DNA of 64,000 nucleotides from Nicotiana tabacum (taxonomy: Eukaryota > Streptophyta > Magnoliopsida > Solanales > Solanaceae), in the NCBI RefSeq assembly GCF_000715075.1, contig NC_134101.1, positions 193,398,103 to 193,462,102 on the forward strand, in the 5' to 3' direction. Under the pieces are notes generated by a model. It had not been told where the DNA came from and did not search any database. It was given only the letters and a program-made list of their open reading frames with translations. Made by a program: the position numbers and the translations under genes. Shown piece after piece: positions 46,541 to 59,478 of the stretch; the first letter of the stretch is position 1; each line of letters begins with the position of its first letter.

Positions 46541-49228
46541 GTTCTGTCCTAGGGTGTCTACAAGCTGTGTCTAGTAGAGTCTTATTTATGGGTGTGTTGT
46601 GCACCACACTTATAAGCAGGAAGCTACATGGCATTTAAGACTGTCACTCTTTCTTCTTACTCTAGATCGTGTGGTAGAGCTCACTTATAAGAATTCAAGT
46701 CCCGAGCTTCTATTTTTATTCATGATAAGATGATGCCTACGTTAAGAAAGATGATAGATAAGAGATATAGCTATGGAAGTGTTGAATTAGAGGAACTCAA
46801 CTTTGTATCATGCTTATGATAAGTAAATATGAGGTCTTCAGCAGATCATGTGCGTACTGAAAGGTGTAAGCCTCTTGATAAGGAGCCTTAAGGCAAGAAT
46901 GCCTATCTACCTTTATGGTGAAAGACAATGAGAGATTAATAAGATGAATACAAGTTTCAACAAGCAAAAAAAGTAAGACTAAGAAGGGTACGAGGCGCCC
47001 AGTTAATGAAGGTTAACATCGTTTATAATTGAGGCAGAGGAACATAAGCTTTTTGAGTTATATTCAACAGTAACAGAGGTATGTACAATTGGTCACACCC
47101 ATTTCAGTTATGCCCTGTGGGGGGATAACAGATATAGTTAAGAGAAGGATGGGATATCAAGATCCGGTGAGGGTTAGAGTAACCCAAATTGGTAAATGGA
47201 TTACTTTCATTTGTTGGCATTCCCAAAGGGTATTACAAATGTGCCAGTAGATCTTCTTGTGAGACACCCAAACGGTGAACCGTAGACTATTACAATTAGA
47301 TGTGAATAATAGCATTCAAAAGATAGGTAGTGAAAGCTTGTATGGGATAAATATTACCTTAAGTGTGGCTCTCATCCCTAGTAGAGCGAGGATGTTGAGC
47401 AACCCAAAGATTCATTGGATGAAGCAAAGGGAAGCTAAAAGCAAAAGAATGTCGTATTGAAGTTTTCACAAGAAAAGGGATATGTAGAAATATTAGCAGA
47501 GTAATGATAAGAGAGATAAGGAAGCATTGTGAATAAGGTGCGATACATGGATGAAAACGGTAAAGTGTTATAGAACTTATAGTCAAATGAAGGAAGAGAC
47601 GAAAGGTGATGGGCCTTAAGACAACGAAAGAGTATAGGCCATAAGGTTATATCCTCATTTCGAGAAATAAAGTTCGTGACTCCAACGCGACTACTAGAAG
47701 GGAGAGATAATCCCCAGAGTAACAAAAATCAGTATGGACTGGTAAACAAGATAAACTAAATATGAATTAGGGACTGAATTATTGGAAAGTATTCAGCATC
47801 ATGGGAATTTCAGATTTCGTTCCGGCGGTAATAGAATGGACCACAAAAGAAGATTCACGATGAATTCAAAGAATAGTTATTTAGAGAGATGCTTCCCTAG
47901 AGCAAGAAATGTGAGCAAAGTTAAGCTTAAGAGACTGTATGTGCTAGTTACGCTTAGTGTCACCCTCGCGAGTAAGGGAATTTGTCATCCTTGGTACAGA
48001 AAAATTGTCGTAAGGAAAGTATGGATCATTGATGTTGAGAAACGACGCCAAAGATGAAGAGGTAAAACATCTATAGGTAGATCCTCGTGGCTTGAGCTTT
48101 TAGTACACCCCTAAGGGGGGAATATGGAGTAACGTGGCATTAAGTCAGAAGTAAGTGGTTCTAGTGACTATGGAATGGTAAAGGAAGAATGTGATAAATG
48201 AAATAGGAATGAGATGGAACTTATCCAAATCTTACAGATACCTACGATTCAAGAATATTGTGCAAGCACGACGTCAAGGAGAGGAAGTAAGGGTTCCTGC
48301 CCGAGCCGTTATTAATAAATAAGGAGCCAGTGCAAGACGTAAGTAAACAAAGTAAATAACCCAAGAAATATTCCGAGGATTATTTATATGAGAATGGGAC
48401 AACGAGTAGTTAGTAATTGGTCAGGAAAATCTCAGTTATGGCTAAATAGGAGATTACAGACGAGTCATTAGATCATGTAAGATAAATATAGTAGGACCCA
48501 ACATAGAGAATTCAGCCTCGGAGAATATCATTATAATACTTGATATATATTAAAACAAGAGTCGGGGCAGTTAAAGGTACCATATGAGTGTTATGGGGAT
48601 AAAAGAAAGTGCCACAGAGAATGCAGTCAAAATATCAGTTCAAAAGCAACCATATATGCACAAGGGCATGGAAGTAAGCAACTACAAATGATTATAGGCA
48701 AGAAAGGACATCAGAAAAAGGTCCATAATAAGCTCACAACTTTACGAGAGTCAAGGGTTCTCCCTAAGTACTACAACAAAAGACTAGTTGAGGAGATAAG
48801 AAAGAAGGCTTTAACCTAAGCACAATGACCTAAAGAGGAAATGGTAATGTAACAACAATCTTGCAACAACATTGTAAGCATTCCAAAGTAGAGTGGCACC
48901 TACCGTGGCTAATGAACGGGAAGTAAGAGTTAAAAGTAATATTCAAGATCATATGAGTTGTATAAAAACTCTGCCAAGTGTAGGCACTAAGAGAAGCTAA
49001 GTATGGATGCAACAAGGGGCAGAAAGACTAGGAAAACTAATAGCTTACATTAAAAAAACCTAAGATGGGACAAAAGAATTATTTGATCAATGATCTTGAG
49101 TTACTACATTATATATACACTAAAGAATCTAGAGCATTATCCAAGTAGTATATTTGTTGATAATCTCATACAGCCATATAAGACTCCGATATAAGTTTAA
49201 AAAAAAAAGAATTGAGCCCAAGGCATAG
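46541..49228 (+). other. T internal region, no coding seen
   Basis: The first 150 nt resemble the leader of Tekay-type elements. The rest has only short ORFs (up to about 90 codons) without any motif I recognise, on either strand. A run of A (49199-49209) lies just before S2. Confidence 0.5.
49224..49228. repeat. Target duplication of S2, left copy
   Basis: catag is repeated exactly at 52145-52149. Confidence 0.9.
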
Positions 49229-52144
49229 TGTCACGACCCAAAATCCCAACCCGGTCGTGATGGCGCCTCTCGTGAGGACAAGGCCAGCCAATCAACAAAA
49301 CAGTACATCTCTTTATAATTACTTAGCACGAATAAGTCTAAATCATGGGCAATATAATCTTAAATGCGAAATAAACGTGATAGAACAAGGAAAACCCTCC
49401 CAACTCAGCCCGAAATCGGGGTGTCACAAGTCATGAGCTACTACTGAGTTTACTAATATTTTACAAAGTCTGGAATTATCATAAATGACAAAGATAAGGG
49501 AGAAAATGGGGCTACGGATGTCAACAGCTACCTCGTTACTCCTAGTCACCACCTGGTCTGGAAAGAATCCGCGCTCAGGAGCGAACTCAGCTCTGCCGTA
49601 TCTGCACACATGGTGCAGGGAGTAATGTGAGTACTCCGACCCAGTGAGTAATAAAAATAAATAACGACTGAAACATGAAATCTCATAAAGGCACAATATA
49701 GCACTATCCCAAGCAGTAAAATCAGTTATACAGTAAAATAGTGAGTATCAGATAATTCTTCTTTTGAAACAGTAAAGACAAATAATTTCCACATAAAGGA
49801 TAAATCAAAAGCTTGCCCCTCGGGCTCAATATGTAAATCTCAGTATAGTATCAGCCCCTCGGGCTCACTTCCAACTCACCAGCACACAACATCAGCCCCT
49901 CGAGCTCACTCCCAACTCACCACACACAAGCAACGGCCTCTCGGGCACACTCCCAACTCACCTGGATACCCAGCGCTCACTGGGGGTATGTACAGACTCT
50001 GGAGGGGCTCCTACAGCCCAAGCGCAATATCAATAGGCCTGAAGGCCTTCACACATCACACACGAGGCCTGAAAGCCTCCTCATATAACACTCGAGGCCT
50101 GAAAGCCTCCTCACATCACTCAACATATCCTCACGTATGGCCCTCGGCGTCAATCAGTCCAGAAAATAATCATAAGCCTCTTGGGCATCAGTAAAACAAT
50201 AGTGCTCAGCTCAACAGCATTATAAATATCATTAAATCTCGAGTTGAGTATAAATGTAGCTGAGTTCACAAAATAATATAATTCAATTGGACTGAGTTCA
50301 AATAATATTTCAATTCGTGAAGAAAATAGTGATGTAAATTCACAAAAGATTTCAGATAATTGGCACGAAGCCCAAATATGGCAATAAGCCTAATCATAGT
50401 GAAAAACAATAAATCTTTATCAATTACGTGGTAAAAATATCAACTGGGATGGACCAAGTCACAATCTCCAATAGTAAATGACCCGGCGCTCATCATACAA
50501 TGCGTGTCTCATCTCAACATAGCAGTATGTTGTGCAATCCGGGGTTTCAAACCCTCAGTGCATCATTTAAAATCATTACTCACCTCAAGACGGTCGAACG
50601 TCTACTCCGCTATGCCCTTGCCTCTCGAATTTACCTCTTCGCACGCCAAATCTGGTCAAAACCACAACGAATACATTACAATAGGCTAAGGGAATATAAC
50701 CCAATCGAAAAGACTCGAAAAATATCGAAATTCACGAAATTCGCAAAACCCGAGCCCCGGGCCCACATCTCAAAAAATTACGAAAGTCACATCACCGGAT
50801 TCCTCGTCTTGCCACGAGTCCGTACATATAAAATTTACCAAAATCGGAGTTCACATGACCCCTCAAATCTTCAAATCTTATTTTCAAATCCCTAGGCTTA
50901 AATCTTCAATTTACTCCTCAAAAACATGTAATCTAGTCGGATTATTCGATGATAATTCAATATTATGGAGTAAAAATAATCAAAAGTGACTTACCTCAAG
51001 ATTTCTTGCTAAAAATCGCCCAAAATCCGAGCTTGGAAGTACTATTCATGTGCGTGAGGTCACTGTTCACTGTTCACCCACGCGGTTACTATTCACGCGC
51101 AGGTACTGTTCACTGCTGCAGAAAATACAACAGCTTTTAAGAAATTTGCAGCACAGCCATGTTTCACTAAAATGGCTCTAACTCCATCATACGAACTCGA
51201 AATTAGACGATTCTTGTACCTATGAGTCACAAATAATAATATGAACACAACCCTTCAGTCGAAACTCAATTCGGAGCTCGTTTGACCAGTTCAATACCCA
51301 TTTCGCTCGTTAAACAATTAACTCACATTTCACGTCAAAAACCCAATCGCGGCTTGATGAAATTAAACCAAAATTTCCAGGTCAGTCCTATAATTCATGA
51401 TTTAAATTTTGAAAGTCTCGAAATCAAATTTTGATCTCTAGAACTAAAAATGAACCTTTAGATCATTACATTTATGCTCAAAACGGCAAAAAGCTTCCAA
51501 AAATGACCTGCTGGGCATCCGAAACACACCCGAGGGCCCCGGGACCCCGACCAATAATACCAACCAGTCCCAAAACACATTATGGACTTACTCGAGGCCT
51601 CAAATCACATCAAACAATGCTAAAATCATGAATCAACCTCCCATCCAAGTTTTATGAACTTTAGAATTTCCAACTTCTATTTCCGATGCCGAAACCTATC
51701 AAATCACGTCCGATTGACTTCAAATTTTATACACAAGTCCAAAATGACATAACGAAGCTAAAAAAATTCTCGGAATTCCATTCCGACCGTCGGATCAAAA
51801 TTTCACCTATCAACCGGAAATCGCCAAAATACTAACTTCGCCAAAATGAGCTAATTTCTTCACCGGACCTCCAAAATTAATTCCGATTGCGCTCCTAGGC
51901 CTTAAATCATCCCCAGAAACTAACTGAATCATCGGAATTCAATTCCGAGCCCTCTAACTCACAAGTCAATGTCTGGTTGACTTTTCCAAACTAATTCTTC
52001 CTTAAAGAGACTAATTGTCCCATTTCATACCAAACTCGATCCGAATTGACTCAAATTCACCAAGTACACATATTGAAACATGAATAAGCATTTAACGGGG
52101 AATATGGGATGAAAATACAGAAAACGACGATTCAGGTCGTTACA
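49229..52144 (-). mobile_element. S2: solo LTR (2.9 kb) inserted in T
   Basis: It starts TGTCACGACCC and ends AGGTCGTTACA, flanked by catag on both sides (49224-49228 and 52145-52149). Orientation is judged from the Solanaceae LTR type that begins TGTAACGACC, found here on the minus strand. It has no internal region. Short repeats with TCAGCCCCTCGGGCTCA (49805-49945) and AGGCCTGAAAGCCTCCTCA (50030-50120) lie inside. Confidence 0.85.
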
Positions 52145-52149
52145 CATAG

Positions 52150-52703
52150 ACAAAGGATTAAATTGTTGGAAGATTGCACCATGGATATTCCGTAACGCCC
52201 ATGAAAGGTTAAGGTAATAACTGATACCACGAGCCACAGATCAGAAGATAGCTTAAGCCTATGTAAAGGATGATCAGAAGGACGAGGAAACTAAATAATT
52301 ACATCACCTAAGTAAATTTGGAGTCTGATTATTGGACCTAGAAAAATTATAGAAGTTGTTCTTGAGAACATGACAGAATCACTCTTAATATCAGATGTTC
52401 AAGAGAAATAACACAATAACCATAATCTATAATGGCTCTACAGGGAAGCCAGTTAAAAGAAGTACCAGCCTCATAAGAAGTCGGTACAAAGCTCCCACCG
52501 GATTGTGTATGTACCAGAGGTGCGAGTATTATAATAGAGATTCAAATTATGGATGTGAATTATACCTAGGTAGAAGGGAGGTTATGAAAGAAATAAAAGA
52601 TATGATACGAGATTTTAAGTAAGGTAAAAGTGAACAACGTAGTAGATACTCAAATGCAGAAAGTTGTGAATAGTCCATACATCGAATAGAAGGTTATAAG
52701 CAT
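52150..52703 (+). other. T internal region after S2, no coding seen
   Basis: This continues the T body and stops at the C insertion. A 75-codon frame at 52395-52622 has no recognised motif. Confidence 0.5.
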
Positions 52704-55700
52704 TGTCACACCTCCTTTTTTATACACCCGAGGGTATATATAGGGAGTTTTTCCAATTAAAGTGACATTATTCGACATGAGATTATTTATTCCTTTTTAT
52801 TCAGAGTCGCCACTTGGGATGGTTTGTTTTCTGGTGTCCCAAGTAACCGGTTTATTTTAAAATCCCAAATCGTGGAATTTCGACTTTCCTTTTGAAGTCT
52901 GCGAACCAGAAATTCTAAGTAAGGAATTCTGTTAATCTGAGGGAAGGTGTTAGGCAACTCCGGATTCCGTGGTTCTAGCACGGTCGCATAAACTATTACA
53001 GTTGGCCTATTATTTGATTTTAATACATGTTTTAGCCTATGGTATACTTTTAACTTGTTAGCCGCTTTTAAATTATTTTTAGGAAGATTCAACGTTATTT
53101 AAAACATGTCTTTGAACCACGTCACATGAAATGCACCCGCAGTCCGCGACATATTTTATTTAGCGTTGTTGAGATTTGGATTTGGGTCACATGAAATGCA
53201 CACCCGAGTTTAGGAAATTAATTTGTTTTTAAATAGCGCGCTTAAAGCAACTGCGTACTTTCAACTTTGTGAGGGCCATGAAAAATTCAACTAAATGGCA
53301 TGCCTCGATTTTTGAGGATTTAAATATTAATTAACCGAGGGCAATGCATTTTGAGATTTTATTTGGCATAGCACACCTTGATCCAATTTTAAAGGAATTC
53401 AAACAAAAGCTTTTGAGGGCCATAACTATATCTTACTTAATATGGCACGCCTCAAATCTACTTTAAGAATCTAATCAATTTATTTAAAGACTAGTGGAAC
53501 TTCTGATTCACTTTTAAAGCAAGCTAATCTAAATTTTAATAGCTACGGAACTAGTAGTAACAGAACCCACATTTGATTATTGAAGGAGTCTAAGTTGGCT
53601 ATGGGCCTAACGACCAATTGTTAATAGCCTGAACAGGCATGAGACTGCAACATGGGCCTATCCTGAAGCCCAGATCGAAGACAGGCCTGTCGAGAAGGGA
53701 AGTTCAGCACATGCTGGGCCATCGGCATTAAGCCCAAGCAGCAATGCGATAAGGCCAGTCTTATTCATAAACCACACTACATTCATGCTCAAACAATTCT
53801 GATTCTCCATATGACTTTAAAACCCCAAGCTCAAGGTAAACAATATACTCATGACAAAATGATAAAAAACCCCAAGTAATGTGGTCACATTTTAAGATTT
53901 ACAGAAGAAGAAGAACCTATTGCTCTCAATACTACAAAAGTTATATTCCAAATCCAAAGTAGATACTATTCACGAATTCCGATACTAAATGACAGGGAAG
54001 CAAAATCATGCAGCTTTTAATTAAATACAATCCGAAAACTAACTCACAAGCAATTACATTGAGCTTTAAACCTTAACCAAGACCTTTCAACAGAATACCC
54101 AACATCAACACTTAATGCAACACATCAGGCTTAACCTTATAGCATTCAAATGCTAGCAAATAATTCAACACCAACCTAAATGTTACTGCCAATATAAACA
54201 AAGCATTTATTTCACCTATAGCCAATTTCATACAAAACTGACAACTAAATAGAAGAATCAAACCACTTACAACTTCGATTTCATACTATGACATCCTATT
54301 CATGATCAACATACTAATTAGAACATTTCCAAGGCTAAATATTACAACCATACATGAGATTGAAAGAATAAGAAATGAGATTCAACAACAAATAACATCA
54401 GTTTTCATCATATTTCTAGATCCAAACTTCATACTACACTTAAGTGTTGTCCATAGTGCCGAAAATACCTGGAGATTAAAACAGGAAACAAAGAAGTGAA
54501 GAATCAACAATAAGCAGCAGCAAAAACCAACACAGAACTAGCAATGAAATAGTGCTAAGATCAGCAAATCAAGCTTCAGATTCTTGAACTAACTCCCATA
54601 TTCAAAACCCCAAATGCTCGATTTTCTGACTTATCACATTGGAGTCAGAACTTGAAATCAAGCAGAAATTTAAACTGTTTTCAGCATTTTCTTAAAAGAA
54701 AGCACTCAGTCGTTTCGGTTTTTTAGAATTTTTAATCTCTAAAAATCTGACTTGAGAGTGAAGAAACAATTCCTTTTATAGGGAGCTTTAGGGCAGCAGA
54801 AATGAGTCAAGTTATTTGCTTTTTACCCCTTCTCAAATTTTTATTTTTGCTATTGAATCCTTAGTTTAAAATCAGTTTTTCAAAATAAGTCCCAATTCCC
54901 CACCTTCTAGGCAGCTTCCTAAATCAGTTACTAAAGATTCCCTTGCCTAAATTCCCCAAACTAATCCTTAAACCACTGTCAATTACCCCAGCCTACCTCA
55001 CATGTCAAGTTGACCCAATAGCTTAAACTCAATTGAGCGAGCTTCCCTTGAAAATGGGTCAGAAATAACCCCAAAGCCCAAAGCCAATCAGAAAATCCAT
55101 ATGGTAATTCATGAAAAGCAGAAGAAGAAACCAATTAAATGATTTCAAAACCAGAATCTAAACTAAACGACTGATTTAAACCAAATAATAAGCTAGAATT
55201 AACTATATTACCAAGTCAACAACATCTAATTAAACTAATCATACGACTAAAAATCAAAAACTTATAGTCATGAGTGACAATTAAGCATGGCAAGTGAATA
55301 AAGCAACGTTTAAAAGTTGAAAGGAAAACTGAAAAACAGCCGGAACAAATACAGACATGGATCGATCTAGAAAAAAGAAAGCCTAGGTTCAGAACCTTGG
55401 TCAATTTTCAGTTTACTCACGAAAAAATAAGAAGAGAGGAAGAGGAATAAGTGATGAAATAACAAAATGGACAGAAAAGATAAGAGAAAGGAGGACTTAC
55501 CAACTCAAATAAACACTTCTGGATGCCCTGATTTAAACAAAATTGATGCTAATCACTTGTTCTTTGTCAAGAACAAACGGACAACATTAATTTTGCCTTG
55601 AATCAGATTTCAAAACTCGGAAAACTAGAAGCCTATGTCATGCATGCCACAGATTAAAGAGATTCTGATTTTGGGCTTTTAAAGCTTCAACTTCCATTCA

Positions 55701-56731
55701 AGATTCGACGTAAGTTAGGGCTATTCGAGGGAAAAGAGTGACAGATTTGGGACGAGGAAGACTTGGGGGTTCTTTGGTGTTATTTTGGGGTCGATTGGTG
55801 GTGGCGCCGCCAACGGAGAAACTATGATGGCGCTAGGGTTCCAAGTTTTAATATGATATTCGAGGAGCTTAGGTCGGATTTGAGGGAAAGCGAATGGGGA
55901 TTTGGAAAGAGGGGGGTGAAGAGAGTATTTGGTGTTAATTTCATGGCGATTGGACGTCGGCCGCCGCCGTGGGAGATTTCCGGCAGGCGGCAAGCGGTGG
56001 CGTTACATGAGAGACTGAAGGGGTTGTGAGAGATGAGTGAGGGGGTAGGGGGGACGTTTTCGGACATTAATATATTAAGTGCTCCCCCACTTCTGAGCCG
56101 TTGGATTAAAGAACCTCGATGGCTCAGATCTGTTGGTCACCTAAATGATGTCGTTTGATGAGTGGGAGGGTTGGACTGGTTTACAGGCAAGTTTGGGCCG
56201 GGTATGGTCATTATTTGGACGGGTATTGAGAGAGTGAAACGATTGGGCTTGGGATTTTAATCTGAATGGCCCAAAATATAGACCTCTTTTATTTAAAAAT
56301 CTTTTCTTTTTTTTTCAATTTCAAAAATCCTTTTTTCTTTTAGAATTAAAAATTAAGAGTAAAAACCTAAATTAATTCTTAAAAACTAAATTAGCATAAA
56401 TAATACTAATCAATAATTATCACAAATAATAAAAATCCAAATTTTAAAGGGAAACTACCTGAATTTGAAAACACGCAAAAGATGCAAAATAAACTATTTT
56501 TTGTGATTTTCTTTTATTTTGTAATATTAATTAACTAATTAGCATAAAATATAAAATTGGATCCTAAATGCAAAAAATGCAATGTATTTTTAATAAATTA
56601 AAAATGCACACAAAAATGCAAACAAACACGAAAATTGAGCAATTCATTCCTAAAAACCAGATAATAAAAAAATCCTAATTTTGGGGATTCTGTAGGAGTA
56701 ATTCATGTGAGGCAAAAATCACGTGCTCACA
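52704..56731 (-). repeat. Element C 3' LTR
   Basis: It is 4,028 bp. The minus strand starts TGTGAGCACGTGATTTTTGCC and ends GGAGGTGTGACA. TATAAAA is at 54774-54780. The U5 stem ACTTGGGA/TCCCAAGT is kept with a loop unlike that of A and B, and TGGCGACTCTG follows (52802-52812). The left flank is gcat/agcat in T; the partner duplication is out of the window. Confidence 0.93.
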
Positions 56732-56732
56732 G

Positions 56733-56746
56733 CTGCCCCTCTTTGC
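56733..56746 (-). other. Polypurine tract of C
   Basis: On the minus strand GCAAAGAGGGGCAG, identical to A and B, ends one base before the LTR. Confidence 0.85.
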
Positions 56747-56849
56747 TCTGAGATACGAAGGGTTTTCGGGCAAAGTTCGATCAGACTCTTTTCAAAAATG
56801 CTTCTCCTGGACTGTCAAACAGGCAAAAATCCCTCATAATTGCTCATTT

Positions 56850-56945
56850 TATCCTTGCTTCAAAAGTTGCCTACATATCCTTGGCTATAAAGGAATCAGG
56901 TCAGTGTAGTTCTGGAAGTTTTGGTAGCTGGGACTACAGGGAAGC
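56850..56945 (-). other. Border hairpin module, copy 7 (C, before PPT)
   Basis: On the minus strand the outer stem is CTACA (56905-56909) with TGTAG (56871-56875). The inner stem is TCCTT (56890-56894 complement) with AAGGA (56878-56882 complement), where B has TCCTG/CAGGA, so both sides changed. An upstream hairpin GTAG...CTAC corresponds to the 7-bp one of A and B. Confidence 0.73.
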
Positions 56946-56949
56946 TGTG

Positions 56950-57465
56950 ATTTCGCTGCTGTTGCTGCTGCTACTGCTTATTGATCCCCTTATTACACCA
57001 AAAGGAAAATCAAAAGCTAAGCTAGCTAGGCCTATCAACTACGAGTTACAAGATCCCTATCTATAAATCTCTTGAAGCTTGATCTCGGATCTTGGCTGTT
57101 TCTTGACGTGGACTCCGATCTGAATCTTGATGCTCGTCAGCTGTAGGTACTGGTTCTTTATTCAGTTTTGGATCCAGGCGGGACATGCGAAGTCTATGAC
57201 TTCAATGATATCTTGAATAGTCCGCATCCTTCTCCACTTCAGCACTTTGAGTTCATTTCTTTTTCCTCTTTTTCTTCTTTTCTTTGTTCTGGATTGAGAC
57301 TCATTCTTTTGGTCATCTCGAACCCTGCGCCTCGAGGAAAAACCTGCTCAGACAACAAAACAAATAGACGAACGATATTTTCTGCCCCAGTTTATACGAG
57401 GAAAATTTTGTGAGTTATTTGCAACCAACTTTCGGAAAGCGATAACATACGGATTGTGTGCCTTC
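56950..57465 (-). other. C 3' non-coding stretch
   Basis: No gene or repeat is recognised between the hairpins and the tandem array. Confidence 0.5.
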
Positions 57466-57469
57466 AGGA

Positions 57470-58125
57470 GGAAGAGATTAGGGAATGGAACCCTATATCT
57501 AAAAAAAATCTCAACTCAAGGATTGGAGCCCTAATGTTAGTAAAAAGGGGACTAGGGAATGGGGACCCTATGTCTAAAATTCCCAACTCAGAGATTGGAG
57601 CCCTAATATTGACAAAAGGCGACTAGGGAATGGAGGCCCTATGTCTAAAAATCTCAACACAAGGATTGGGGCCCTAATGTTGGTAAAAAGGCGACTAGGG
57701 AATGGAGACCCTATGTCTAAAAAAACTCAACTCTGGGATTGGGGCCCTAATGTTGGCAAAAGGCAACTAGGGAATGGAGGCCCTATGTCTAAAAAGCATC
57801 AACTCAGGGATTGCAACACTAATGTTGGCAGAAGACTAGGGAATGGAGGCCCTATGTCTAAAAAGCATCAACTCATGGATTGGAGCCCTAATGTGGGCAA
57901 AAGGCGACTAGGGAATGGAGGTCCTATGTCTAAAAAGCATCAACTCAGGGATCGGAGCCCTAATGTTGGCCAAAGATGACTAGGGAATGGAGGCTCTATG
58001 TCTAAAAAGCATCAACTCAGGGATTGAAGCCCTAATGTTGGCAAAAGGCGACTATGGAATGGAGGCCCTATGTCTAAAAAGCATCAACTCAGGGATTGGA
58101 GCCCTAATGTTTCCCAAAGGCGTAA
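57470..58125 (-). repeat. C 3' tandem array, about 9 units of 72 bp
   Basis: Each unit consists of two related halves: ACATAGGGCCTCCATTCCCT and ACATTAGGGCTCCAATCCCT (sense strand). Each half can form a hairpin, for example TAGGG (57768-57772) with CCCTA (57781-57785). The sequence differs from the A and B arrays, but position and hairpin design are the same. A 112-codon frame through the array (57641-57979, +) is incidental to the 72-bp period. Confidence 0.88.
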
Positions 58126-59020
58126 AAGATTGAGGTTGGGAATCTAAGATATCATTTTGTTTGGATTTTCTTCTTTTCTTCTCTCTTTTTTTTTTTTTTA
58201 TTTTTTTTATTTCCATAAAATGCAGGAAAGAATTTTGGAGGGAAACTTCCCTTCTGGATTGATTGTTACTGCGAAGCTGTTTCTAGCTATCGCGCAATTT
58301 TTTTTAGCTGCACCTACTTTTGCACGGTTGCCTTGGGCTGCACTTATTTCAATTTTAAACAAAGAACAATTGTTACTTTGAAATGGTGGATGGTTGTGGC
58401 CTTAATTGTTTTGATCACTCGATCTTGGCTCAACTCTTTTGGTGAGAACCTCCGCTGTTTGCTAGATTTTCTGAAGATTGATCTCTCTCCTAAAACCGAG
58501 GAACTCAACTTTTAAAGATTTCTCATGATGGCTCGCCTGTATAGGTTTTTGGCCCTTTCACTTTATTCTGCCTCTAGGGGCTTTTGACTTTGTATTTCTT
58601 TTCCTTTTCAATAACTTTGGTTTCAGAGCATCAACCATTATGGCCAGTCGGGATCGACTTGATGCACCTGCTGAGGCTGGGTGCTTTTCTTTAGCTTTTG
58701 TTAGGTAGAACCCTGCAAAGTCGGTCTTGCCACCTTTTCTTTGTATTAATTTCGGAACAGAGTTAAACCAAAAGGGATTCAAGGAAAAGTAACAAAGGAA
58801 AAGAAAATGAATTTAAGGAGAAGTATCCCTTTCGGGGAGGAAAGAAGGACTTATCTAGGGTGTATGCAGACTTTAATAGACATGACATGCTTCTTGGATT
58901 GGATACCCGATCCGCATAACTATCCAACTTCTCACATACCCATTATGACCCATGTTTTTAAACTGAGAAACCTTGCCAAGACTCTTTCAATACCAATGGT
59001 GGTGAGGGGTTTCTTCTTTT
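58126..59020 (-). other. C 3' non-coding stretch with A-rich tract
   Basis: A run of T on the plus strand (58181-58211) is an A-rich tract in the sense of C. No coding is recognised. Confidence 0.5.
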
Positions 59021-59021
59021 C

Positions 59022-59205
59022 GATCAACAGAGCCCTTTGTGGGTTTTCGCCAATCGACCTCTCTCATTTCTCTTCTCACCGTCGCCTTATAGTGCTCTTT
59101 ACGAGTTTTTACTAACAAGACTCTCTCATTTTTTATTTCTCTGCTTACCATCACCTCATGGTGCCTGTGTGGGTTTTCACCAATAAGACTCTCTCATTTT
59201 ATTTC
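59022..59205 (-). repeat. C copy of the short repeat shared with A and B
   Basis: Three units on the minus strand contain ATGAGAGAGTCTTATTGGTG and aaaacccacacaggcacc, then gaggtgatgg. They correspond to 24868-24990 in B and 37540-37680 in A, at the same place between integrase and the main array. Confidence 0.75.
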
Positions 59206-59409
59206 TCTTGTTTTGATTGCGGATCCAAACAACTGCATTCTCGGATTTTGAAAACCTTTCGCCGATTGATCGGAAGGACTTGAACAAGGTTTGGGGTAAA
59301 AAGAATTTGGATTGAATTACAACTTTGGAACCATTCAGGTGGGATCATCGCCGAACAATTATAAAATCTGCTCTAGTTTCACTTTTTGGGGAACTTTGAA
59401 TTTTTATTT

Positions 59410-59478
59410 TGGTGTGACTGAACCCCAGAGAGAGGCTGCCTACGTATCCTTTCGGAAACAAGTCAAACGTAGTTCAGG
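59410..59478 (-). other. Border hairpin module, copy 8 (C, after integrase)
   Basis: On the minus strand the outer stem is CTACG (59468-59472) with CGTAG (59440-59444). The inner stem is TCC/GGA around a GAAA loop (59447-59456), where the B copy at this position has CCC-GAAA-GGG. A T-rich tract on the plus strand (59486-59550) is the counterpart of the purine tract beside copy 4. Confidence 0.75.

Larger units (their letters stand above)
44302..52703 (+). mobile_element. Element T: Tekay-like LTR element without recognisable coding
   Basis: It has a 5' LTR (44302-46523), a PBS of initiator tRNA-Met type and a long AT/purine-leaning body (46541-49228 and 52150-52703) in which I recognise no gag or pol. 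S2 and C interrupt it; its 3' LTR is not in the window and probably lies beyond C. It is either a non-autonomous derivative or heavily decayed. Confidence 0.7.

Noticed and set aside
47782..48057. 91-codon ORF in the T body
   Set aside because: It has no recognisable motif, no homologous frame seen elsewhere in the window, and a length expected by chance.
57641..57979. 112-codon ORF with 24-residue repeats
   Set aside because: It is a by-product of the 72-bp array of element C and is antisense to that element.
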